DNA of 64,000 nucleotides, from NCBI GenBank assembly GCA_023079485.1, contig CM041084.1:17388609-17452608 (forward strand), read 5' to 3'. Shown here piece after piece: positions 39,201 to 51,200 of this stretch (the first letter of the stretch is position 1; each line of letters opens with the position of its first letter). Under the pieces are notes generated by a model. That model saw only the letters and a program-made list of their open reading frames with translations, was not told where the DNA came from and ran no database searches. The DNA is from Archilochus colubris. Lineage: Eukaryota > Chordata > Aves > Apodiformes > Trochilidae. The position numbers and the translations under genes are program-made.

Positions 39201-42200
39201 GTGAAAAAAAAAACCTTTGCCCAGGTCACTCTTTCCAGTCAGTATGGGAGTGAGAGGAACAAACTCAATGCTCCTCTCCCGATTCTACAGTCCTTGTGCT
39301 CCACTGTGCCTTCTCCAGAAACACAATTGTGTTGAGAGGGAGGGTAACACTTCATGGAAAGTGATGGAAATCTGACACAGCAAAATGACTTGGGAAATGT
39401 GAAAAAGAACAATCTGAAGGTGGTGAGAAGGTCAGTAACAGAGTCAGACTTAGGCCACAGGTATCCAGAATTTAAGTCTGCTATGCTCCTCAGCTGGTAT
39501 CACTTTAGTTTTAATACTAAAACTGAGTATGTGTGTGTGAGGGTGTGCAATGGCAGGTACACTTTTTTCTGTACTATGGGAGTATATAGGGGTTCTATAT
39601 TATAGTGACACCCACAGCTAAGGTGCTTGTCACTTCTGTTCATTCAGTGCTTGAACAGTATTAGAAAGTTTTAGTCATAAAGCTTCCTCCATTTCAGATT
39701 CCAATATTAAGGAATAAAAAAATAACTCTGCAGTATTTCAAAAAGCCTGTATGCTGAGGACTCCCACACCAAAATGTTTAGAGTGAGCTCTTGAAGTGTG
39801 GGAAATGACTCATCTTGGTATTAAAGAGATTTTTTTGCCATTTCCATGCAAATTCATGCTACACTTGGCTATTGCAGGAAATCTGGAATTCTTCATGCTT
39901 GGGGAACAGGGACAGAAGATGAGAGAGAGAGGTATAAATGGGTGTAGAGACAAGAAAAGGAACCAGGGGAGTGGGTTCAAGCAGGGCAGAGTCACCAACC
40001 AAAGGACAACATGAGGCAGGGCAAGCAGAAGGAAAGTGGAAGAGCTGTTTGTGAGGAAGAGGAGGCAGTGTCTGGCTGCTACAAAATGTTTACCTTCACA
40101 TTATGGAGCTGAATTTGATTCTTACCTTTCTTCTGTCAACATCTATCTAAACTGAGACACCCTGGCTAAGTGCACAACCCATTTATCCCCCAAACCACCT
40201 CTGCCAAGTGTCCAAAGGTAAGGAAAAACAATGCAGGCTTTCCTGTCACCAACAAATGGTATTTTCTTGGTAATTAGAGTTAACCTGACTTATAAGTGCA
40301 AGAAGCAATCAAACAGAAATAAAATTAACATTGCTTTTTTAGAATTCTAGCATCCTCTCCTATATTCATTATGCTTGACTTCCCAGCTTCACCAATCTCT
40401 CCCGATACCTGCTTTGTCCCTCTTTTTCAGCTACCACTCCAGCCATTATATATCACTGTTCTCTCACAAGTAGCCCAGCACTGCCTTTCACACCCATTTC
40501 AAGAATAATCTGCTAGCCAGTTTAGTTCACTTTGAACTGATTATTATCTATGAGACAGGTAACTGGAAAACCAAGTATTAGTTCACAAGCCTGCTTCTCA
40601 TGAGGAGATAAGCATGACCTGGCCAGTGGGAGCCTCCCATGTCCTGCTGGAGAGGCTTCTGGGCCACCCACCTCCCCACACACTACAGCACACAGCCACA
40701 AACAGGGACTGACTGCCTGCAGCTCAGGATCTCTGCAGAATCTAATTACCTAATTCCTGAAGTTTGTTACCATACATACATTAAATGTAGTCTCACCAAT
40801 TCTATAATGCAGCTCAAAACATATTTGAATTTCTAATTAAAAGTGAGGCTGAATATCATGTACCATTTATGATAGTATCATTATTACATTTTCTATCCTT
40901 TCTGCAGCACTCATTGTCCTGTATGTAATACACTGACTGAAGGAAAAGCATGCATACACATTCCTAATGCTGAACCTTAATGATATCTGTTTTCCCTTAA
41001 AATGTGTTTAATTAAAGAAAGGAATCAATAAATTAAAAAAAAAGTAAATATAATCTAATGATATATACAATGAACATGTACATTAAGGTTTGATTCAAAC
41101 CTGCCAGTAGGAGTTCTCATTATCTAGGAGCATAGAATGAACAGCCTTACTGAACTCATCATGGGCTCCAGCTTCAGTAACAACAAATGTGTCCAGGACA
41201 CAGGTTGGGTTATAGCCTGTCTTTGGCAATGAGGAAAACTCCATGACACTGTGAAACCAGCTTTTTATTGAGTATCTCTGAAAATCAGAGCATTAAGGAA
41301 GGTGCTAGTGGAGCAGCAAAAAGTGCATCTAACCTTCAGCAGCCATAATGCAGATGTCTTTACTTCAAGAATCTCTGGTTAAAATCCAATGACAGATTGA
41401 AACTGTCTTAATTTTTGGTTTCATCTGGTAATAGGCACATTTAACTTGTGTGTGAATCAATACATCTGATCAAAGAAGAGAATTTTGCCAGCACAGGCAA
41501 GGATTACAAAAAGGAATTAGTCTTTTCCATCGCGTGCTTTTCTGATTACACTAAGCAAATGTGTAAGAACTTACAGTGATATCATAAACTGATAACTGAA
41601 CTACAGATGGTATTAAATATAGTTTTATGTCCTGTTCTTTAGTTCTGCTTTCAACTTTCATGAATGTGCAATCATCTTTTTCAGTTCTTTGGAAGTGTTT
41701 TCTTTAGTCAGTCACTGTATGAAGAAGTTACACAAAGAGGAACAAACTGACTGCCAACCCACAAGAAGTAGTGAAAGTGAAAATATGAAGTACTGTCAAA
41801 CATATTATGCAAACAACCTGGGAAAACAGAAAAAATCACTTTTTCCTTTTACTTAGGATTATTTTCCAAAAAACAGTACAAAACTTAATTCATTAGAAAT
41901 TTAATATTTCAACATTATTCAGTTTAAAACACTACCTTGCTGCCCTATAAACCGTGAGCTCTCTTTAAAAATATTTCCACCCATTCAGGAAAGCCATGAC
42001 AAAAACTGACTCTCATGAATACAATTTATATGCAATATACCAAAGTCTCCCTTGAGCTACAGGTTCTTCCATCTGACTATCACAAATTTTCCCACTTCCA
42101 ACTGGCATGATGCACCCAGTCTGCTATTATTTCTGAAGTAAGGGAAGCCAGCCAGAGGTAATGAGCACACTTGAGATCTTTCCATTTTTCCTTCTCAAGA

Positions 42201-45200
42201 CTTCCTTGGCAGCATTCATTTGTGTAAATGGTATAAGTTTCCTTCACTGCTGTGTGCCATAATGTTGTATCTGATCAAAAAAGAAGGTTATTGTTCTGGG
42301 CAGGGCCATGGAGACAAGGTGCAGCTGGGGAAATGCCACCTCCCTGGTGAGCAGGCCCTGTGGGAACGATGCACTCGCTGTCTGCAGTGCAGCACTGCAA
42401 ATTCCATCCTGCTAAGCACAGGTAGTGTCCAGGCTGTAGGTGTTTGCCAAGAACTGCATTTTCCACATGAAGTTACAGAAGGACAGGGCAGCTCCAGTGC
42501 TTTGTGGAACAATTGTGGAAGAACAATACAGACTTATATATAATGTGCCAGGGCACAGACCCTAAGCCAGAGTCTTGAAATTAGATGAGGACCATGGTGG
42601 CCAGCATGTAGACAGCACTGATGGTAACAGTGCTTGGAAGACACATTTGCTATAGTGAACAGAACATGCTCATCCTGAACTAGAGAAGCAAATACATGAG
42701 TGCTGTATCACAAGCAGGTTATCTAGCTGACACAGCTGTTAGCTTCAAATACTGTCTGTCACCTTTTTAGCACCAGCAAACTGAACACAGGACCTTGTCA
42801 TAGCCTCTTCAGTCTTGGTGACCGTTTCTTTATCCTAATGTTTACCTCATCCTTCTGCTCCCTTGCCCTATGACTTGTTCATAGTTCAGTTTCCTTTAGT
42901 TAAGTAAGTGAAGAAAAAGCGTAGTCTAAATTCTGATCTGAATTATCATTATTCTGTTCTAAAATAAATCAGCAAATCAAAGGAGCCTGACATAGTACCA
43001 TTTCCATATTCAGAACCACCCTGGTTGTAATAGCAGCAGCTGCAGCCCTGCAATACCAAATATGTGATGTCATTTTCCAGGCAAGGAGGACTGGCAGAGT
43101 ATTGGTTTCTCCTGCTGTCTACTTTATGGAACAAGGAATTGTTTTACTTCCTTTTACATCTTCTGAGACAACACACAATGCTTTTCAGTACCCAATTAAA
43201 TGAAGAGCTGAAGACCTGCACAGCTGCGTAACAATATTTTCATAGTGTCTGAGATGAGCAGCACATATTTACATTTGCAGCACAAGAGTATGAATCAGCA
43301 GAACATTTAGGTTAACTCTTCATTGTTTTTAGTGTTTCTTGCAGTTTTTAAGGTGTTGATGCATGTTAGGGAGGTACTGGTAAAATGTGATTACAAGTAG
43401 GGTACAATAAACCTTTGCAGTAACTTTTGAAATATCTTTTTTCCTTGCTGCTCAAGTTGGCTGTTCTTCTGGATTCTGTAAATACAAGAGATTCAAACTC
43501 TGGCTTACTGCATATATATGGATCGTCAGCTACACTGGGGTCTCCTGACATCAAAATTTTTAATTCAGGGATTTAAAACCTGTCTCAACTGTAAACAGCA
43601 TGGAGTAGGAACATGATTCTTCCAACATGTTTATACAGCACATAGCATAGCAGGGTCCAAACTGTAATCACAGACAACATTATTATAATATAAATATTGC
43701 TTTAGAGTCATCAAAGCTGGAAATAAAGTTTTTCTCAATATCTGAGCAGCACCAGTTACACTGAGCTAATTCTCATACCCTTAGGGGTATGCAAGTGGGA
43801 TATGCTAGAGCAGATTATGCTTTTGTGTCTGTAATACATGGATATTCCTTTTGCTAGAACTCTGCTCCTGAGAAGCACTCATTTACAAAGGGTAAAAGAG
43901 AGAGGAAGAGAGAAGAGGAAGAGAGGGAAGGAAGAGAAGGAAGAGAGGAAGGAAGGGAGGAAGGAAGAGAGGAAGAGAGGAAGGAAGGAAGAGAGGAAGA
44001 GAGGAAGAAAGGAAGAGAGGAAGGAAGAGAGGAAGAGAGGAAGAAAGCAAACAAGCAAGCAAGCAAGCAAGCACTGGCTAACAACCTACTTTCCTGGTGT
44101 AACCCAGAGGCATACCTGTAGTTGCTTCATCTGATGCAGCTGCAGCCGCAGATCGGACACGTTGCGTTTCATGCCATGCAGGCTGTCCTGCATTGATGGG
44201 GCTCCAGCAGGGTGATGGATGATAGCAGACTCCACAGTTCCCAATGCATTCTTCCCTCCAGATACATTAGCAGCACCTGCAATAAGCAGCAGTATGGGTT
44301 GAGCCCACCAGCAAAGAAGGTGCAAACATGATCCTGATTCTGCCCACGGTATCCACACACATTTCATACAGATGGGCAAGAATACAGCTGCCAGTGCTCA
44401 GTATTAACTGGGAACTGGCACCTTCTTATCCATTATATTTTGTGGGAAGACTACAATATCAGTGTACCTGTGCTGGAACCTCAGCCATAATAGACCACTG
44501 CATTACCACAAGACTGCTTCCTACCACATGTATGGAGATGGGATAATAAGCTATAACTGCAGATTACACAAAGGAGCAGTGAACCAAATTGGTGCTGAAA
44601 GCAGCTTTGCAATTGATCTTCCAGGAGCTATCTGAGACTGGTCAGATTCACAGGTCTCCTGAACTGCATACTTGTTGAATAATGATCACTGGAGAGCAAT
44701 TTCAGTCAAACATAGAATTTTGGGGAAAAGGATTCTATAGAGAATCTTGTTTTGCTGCTTAAAGTACAATTGTGTTATTTCTACCGGTGTATCCAGCAGC
44801 TACTTTATAAAACCTGAAGAAGAGTAATGAAAAAACAACGAGGCAGAGAACTGCTCTTCAGCAGTGTTGCACCCACCCAGTCCCCTTTAGGGTGTCATTT
44901 GTTAGGGACTGTTTACAAGGGAATACACCCTAACACAAGGAAGCGCACTGAGCCACACCCTCAGAATAACCATCAGTGCCCTCACAAGACTTTCTGCTCA
45001 ATAATGCTGCTCCTCCACACAGCATTCATGCCAAGCTTGTTCTTTTCAGTCTCAAGTAGCTGGGTAGAAGCTTTACAGGGTACAAGCAAATTCCAGCTCA
45101 TCACCAAATGGTCATGTTACAGCTTCTTCCAGTAATTTTTACTTACACACCCATATTCTTCAAATTTTCTTTCTAATGTGTCCCTTACCCTCCCCATTGC

Positions 45201-48200
45201 CAACAGGCAAAATGATAGATTGTCAGTAGGATACACCTTATATGGTAAGTCCAGAGCTATGTAGCCCTGCATACTTTTCTGCTCACAGTGCCAGATTCAC
45301 CTCATCCTTTGAACACCAATGTATATCACTCCTTCGGCAATTGCATTATTAGTCCCTCAATACGTGACAGACATTTAGGTGCAGGAGTCTGTCCAAAGAA
45401 TAGCAACAAAGCTGGTGACAGAACAAGTCTTAGGAGGAGTAGCTGAGAGAACTGGGGTTGTTCAGCCTGGAGAAAAAAGAAGGCTTGAGAGAGACCTTAT
45501 GGCTCTCTACAGTTACCTGAAAAGAGATTGTAGTGAGGTGGGTGTTGGTCTCTTCTCTTAAATATCAAGATAGGATGAAAGGAAATGGCCTCAAGTTGCA
45601 CCAGGGAAGGTTTAGTATAAATATTAAGAAAAATTTCTTCACTAAAAGGGTTATTGGAACAAGCTGTCCAGGGATGGGGTATTTAAAAGACATGTAGATA
45701 TGGTGCTGAGGGACATGGGTTAGTACTGGAGCTGGCTGTGTATGTTTTACAGTTGGACTTGAAGGTCTTTTCCAACCTGAATTACTATAATTCTATTCCA
45801 TGATTATGTCATTCCCCACTTCTTCCTTCTCTCTAAATAATAAAAAAACTTGAGGAAACAGAAAACTCATTAATGCATCATGGTCTATGATCTATGATCA
45901 TATGATCATATGATCATATGATCTATGACCTATGATCATATCATTTATGATCATGGTCTAGACACCATTCATCAGGAGAGATGCTGGGGCAGATCTACAA
46001 GAAAAAGAGATGGAGGGTTAACATTGGTTTGACTGTTCAAGTCTTGCTGGTTTTTATGGCAAACAACAGTAATAAATTATAATACATTTAATATATTGAC
46101 CCTGTACTCAGCCCTGGTGAGGCCACACCTCGAGTACTGTGTCCAGTTCTGGGCCCCTCAGTTTAGGAAGGATATCGAGGTCCTGGAGCAGGTCCAAAGG
46201 AGGGCAACCAGGCTGGTGAAGGGACTCGAGCACAGACCCTATGAGGAGAGGCTGAGGGAGCTGGGGTTGTTCAGCCTAAAGAAGCAGCGGCTCAGGGGAG
46301 ACCTCATTGCTCTCTACAACTACCTGAAAGGAGGATGGAGCCAGGTGGGGGTTGGTCTCTTTTGCCAGAAGACTTTCAACAAGACAAGAGGGCATGGTCT
46401 TAAGTTGTGCCAGGGGAAGTTTAGGTTAGATATTTGAAAGAATTTCTTTACGGACAGAGTGATCAGGCGTTGGAATGGGCTGCCCAGAGAAGTAGTGGAT
46501 TCTCTGTCCCTGGAGATATTTAAAAAGAGACTGGATGTGGCACTCAGTGCCATGGTCTAGCAACCGCAACAGTGGTTCAAGGGTTGGACTCGATGATCTC
46601 TGAGGTCCCTTCCAACCCAGCCAATTCTATGGTTCTATGACCTACACAGGGATTTTGCTCCTTATTTGTTCCCACGAGCACACATTGTATCAAGTTCAAT
46701 GAAATCAAATGTTGCAAGCTTTTCTTTGCCTTTTGAAGTAAAAAGTGCCTTTGCAAAATTAATTTGGGAAAATGATTTTTAAAGGCTGCAAACTATACCA
46801 GATTATTTTTACTTAAAATTATGCTGAAAGGTTTCTGAAGAATAAAGTTTCTTGCTTTTACTACACGTGCAATTCCTGTCAACAAAAGCCCAGGCTCCTC
46901 TGGCTGCACGGATGCTGTATAAGGGGTATCATGCCATCGGCTTCCGGAGACGTGCTCAAACAAAAAGCTATTCTAGGCTGGTGCTGACTGTTGTAATGCT
47001 ATACCTTACCTAAACGTGCTCCAGCTAGACGTGCTCTGTGCTTCAACTACAGCACTCTTCATTTCACTGCTGGGCAAGCTGCTGCACATTTTTGCTATAC
47101 TCCAGTACAATTCAATGCTCTCTTGACTTTCAAAGAGCTGCTTAACAGAAAGCAACACTCAAGAAATAAACAGTCCTTGTTCAATGCCATTCTGTAACCA
47201 CTCCATGCTTCAGTCTTATATATGCTAATACTTATCTGTCTACATGTACACTGCAGTTTTTCCTAGTCAAGCATCTATTTCCCACCCACTTGCATTACTA
47301 TTTGCATCTTTTTTTTAAAGAAAAGGGTACTTAGTTCATAAACTACACAGACAGAAATCATCAGAGAATCTGAAAAACTTGCAGAAGCCTCCAAGATTTC
47401 TGATCCCTAGCCACAAATCTAGACTGGTTTTGAAAGTACCTCTACCTCTATGCTATTCTTTGCCCCAAGCAAATCCTCCAAAACCTCAGCCCGCAGCCCT
47501 GGTGATGATGCAGCCAAGGCATGAATCAGTCCCCACCAGTCTCTCCCCCTATACTGGACCCAGTTGAGTCACATATTTTCTCAGGAAGGGATGCTGGCTT
47601 TTCTTTTAGTGTGATGGACTGTGATCTGCTTCTGTAAACAATAAATGTCTGACTCCCCACCAAGCAGCTCTCCCCCTCTGCTGCCTTGGCCACCTCTTCT
47701 CACCATTAGGTACACTCAGCTGCCATGGTGTCCCTCCTGCAGAGTCTGATCAGAGCTTGTAAAGCACAATGTGGGATTCCTGAGGGTGTGAAACACTACC
47801 ACAGATACCAAGTGAGCATGGGACAGCAGTAGGTATCAGCAGCTCATTCTCAGAGATAGGTATTTTCATCAAAATGGAACAAAAGGGCAACTGCATGAGG
47901 GGCTGCTTCATCTAAGAAGTATGACTTGCTTTTGGAAGTAGTCCCAGGCTGTAGCTTTGCAATTAAATGTGTGGCCAGATGGATTGAAGGGAAAGAAACA
48001 GCACTGGCTTATAACCTGGAGACAGGTAAGGTGGCCTGAATGCAAACCCCCTCCACAATTCTCTTAATACTCTATAGACAAAACCAAATGTTAACTTTTT
48101 TTTTTTTTTTTTTTTTTTTTAAGAAGGCTAATGAACTAAGCTGCCATTACAACTTAAAGTACAAATAGAACTGATGTACAGAAAGGGGAAAAGTTTGCTG

Positions 48201-51200
48201 TTTGCCCAAGCTCAGGAAGGTAAGAAACACAACATTCCTCCCTTGACACTTGATCTTTGCTATGGTTCAAGACATCACTGTCTTGTTTTCTAGATCTTAT
48301 TTTTCTTTCTAAAATGCTAAGATTTTGTTTTGAAGTGGACTAGGAAAAAAGGCCATCAGAAGACACCTAGCAATGTTTCTTCATAAATTACTCATCTCCT
48401 TATTAAAGAGTCACAACATTTTCAAAATCCATTTGGAAAGATGTGACAGTTACTCAGTTCTGCTTCCACCCAGTTAGAATTCAATAAGCAGACAGGCAAA
48501 TGCAATGTTAAGGTTGTAATTCCATCATTAATGAGCTGTTGTGGCTAGGCACCCTTAAAAGCATAAAATATTCTTATATATTAGTGAACAACTTCACCTC
48601 ATTGATCTACAGTGAATTCAGGAAAATGTTTTCCTGCAAATCTTGCCAGAGTCCCAAGAGTGGTGTGATCTATCTTTGAATCTGACTTAAGCAAGCAGGT
48701 AAGGAACATTTTTAGTTTAGAGATTACCACAACAAGGGTCATCATGTGAAAAAGGCACATAGCTATGCACAGGTGACAAGAAAGTTCACAAAGACCAAAG
48801 AATCAAATCTGAGTCCTCCATGTCTCATACTTCACCCTGCTTCCATGTCCCTTTCTTGGCTTGTATTGGTGGTGTCAGTGCAGAAAAATGTACTCCTTGT
48901 TCCCTTTCCATTAAATAAAGAAATATTCTACTTCCTCCTTCCAATAAAGCAGCAACTAGTAAATAACTATTGGTGGGTTTTTTTGGTATTTCATGATACA
49001 ACTGCTCTCTTTAATAAATGAATCAAGGACTTACTTTATCAATCTCACCACTTGCTGAACAAAAGTATGACAGAAAAGAGAGATAGTGACCATTTCTCAT
49101 CATATTTGTTAGTAATCTCAAGGAAACTCATCCCTATATGGTTTGTTTTTAGAGTCACATGCTGTTCTGAAGTGAAGAGTCCCTTGATGCCATTCACTTT
49201 TGTTGATCTGAAGAAGTTTATAAAGATTCAGTCATGGGATTTCTTCTAACATCAATAGAAGAAACATAACCAACCTGTGGAAGGTTACCCACCTCCACTC
49301 CACCACGAAAGCACAGAGCCTAAAGCCATAAAACATAAGAAATGCAGACAAGCATGATTGCTACAGGCTCATTTTCTCCAGTGAAAAAGCATTTTTATTT
49401 AGCTTTTTTAGTATTTTAGGCTAAAGAATCTGCTACAGGCTGGCAAAGCAGTAATATGTTAAATACAGTAATTCAGTTTATATGAAATACCAAACAGTAT
49501 TAGCAATCTAGCTATATGTGGGATTTAGATCTAGCTATCTAGGCTTTAGAAATTTCGGGTTCTCTCCCTTCCCAAGTGAGCTAGTTCTCTATTTTTTGCA
49601 TTAAACTCTCCTATCATTGGAACACATGCAACAAAATACAGTGTTGGTTCAACATTGATGAGCCAATTTTATCCTGCACAGATGTTCTATTGTTCAGGAT
49701 GGGAAGTAATTCATGTTTCTGCTTACCAGTGCTCTAGAAAAGACTGCTCAATCAACATTTTATACCACATTTTATTTCAAATCAACTTTGAAATTGCTAG
49801 AAGTGGTATCTCAGTGCACAGTTGCCAAGCAGAATTCTATAGTAAGAGAGTCAACTGTCTAACAGGCTATACTTAATAAGGATTAGGATGAACTGAAGAA
49901 CAAAATAGTGGTCAGCAGAAGTTTTCCTATGTGCTGCTGGTACATTTAAATCTAAGCATATTAACAAAAAAGAGAAACATTCTGAAGCAGATTGCCTAAT
50001 TTTCAAGTCAGCAGGGATTGTGATGGCTTACAGGACCCTCTCATGCAAAATTTCAAAAGCAGGTGAAATTATTCTGTTATACAGGACTAGCCTATTATAC
50101 TGCAGTATTCAGCTGACTTTCGTTACAGTACTGTACTGTACTGGGGTCAGCATCACCCCTTGTTTCCCTTACCTGCTAGAATTTAATTTTGTGGCTGAGT
50201 CATGCTGGAAGGACAGGATTTAGGGATGCAGATGATGCAGTTACAACTATAAGTTACGGCACTGACAGTGATCCTTGCAGACAGCTGGCTGCATGGCTGG
50301 CCCCACTGACCTATCCTCCTCTCCCAGGTGATCAGAAAGGCATCTATTTCATAACCTGAATGCTGGCACCCTTTCTCTTATGCTGGATACAGGCGTGGCT
50401 GTGTGACAAAGTCAGTGTCTCTGTCAGTATGACAGCTGCTGATCCGGTCTTTTGATGGTAAATTACATGTCCCACCCACCAACCCCCATGCTTGGACAAG
50501 AAGCTGTTGGATGTACTCATATGTCAGGTAGTGAGTGAGGAGTCTTTGGGAAGAGCAGTGGCAGGAAATGGTTGCTGATCAGATGAACCATGCTATTCTG
50601 GTGGACTGAGCATGATTTCCACACGAAGGAATCTCCACCTTTGCTTTGTGTAGGATCATTTTCCCGATAAATATTATTCCATTTCTCATTTCCTTAATGG
50701 CACAATAACACACTCAGACATATGAACTGTTGATTAATTTAAGTTGCAAGGGACCTCTGGAGGTCATCTGGTCCAAAGTCCCACTCAAAGCAGGGATCAC
50801 TTACATCAGTATCTCCAAATTCAGTGAACCCGGCAAGTACTTATCTGAATTAGTACAAACACAGGAAAAGTGGGAAGGTGGAACAGCAACACAATACAAA
50901 GAGGAACACAAGGCAATGTGCATGCAGGGTTTGATGGTTTCTTAGTGCTTTGTATGAGACAGGGCCTGTGCAAGTGGGAAATACCATAAATTCTCAGTGT
51001 ATAATGACTCTGAAATAGGGAAAAGTGTAAGAGCATTTTGCAGCTGTCTTGAAAAATGATGGATTTTTCAGTGAGTTGTCTGAAACTGATAAATTACAAC
51101 TTCTGTTTTCACAGCCTTAAGTATTGCTCTCCCCATGAAGGGGCCAACAGGAAGGGAAGAGCTGGAATGGGACCAGAGAGTGGCTTCAGAGAAAAGCTGT

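Larger units (their letters stand above)
38108..44115 (-). other. KIAA1217: KIAA1217 intron (6.0 kb)
   Basis: AT-rich. The only clear structure is the long purine tract plus (GCAA)n at 43894-44073, just inside the 5' end of the intron. Nothing recognised elsewhere. Confidence 0.8.

Noticed and set aside
43838..44134. Open frames rich in Glu/Arg/Lys (plus) and Ser/Leu/Pro (minus)
   Set aside because: They are translations of the purine/pyrimidine microsatellite at 43894-44073, not genes.
48096..48120. T25 run as the poly(A) tail of a processed pseudogene on the minus strand
   Set aside because: The adjacent sequence does not resemble any gene or LINE 3' end. It looks like a simple homopolymer.
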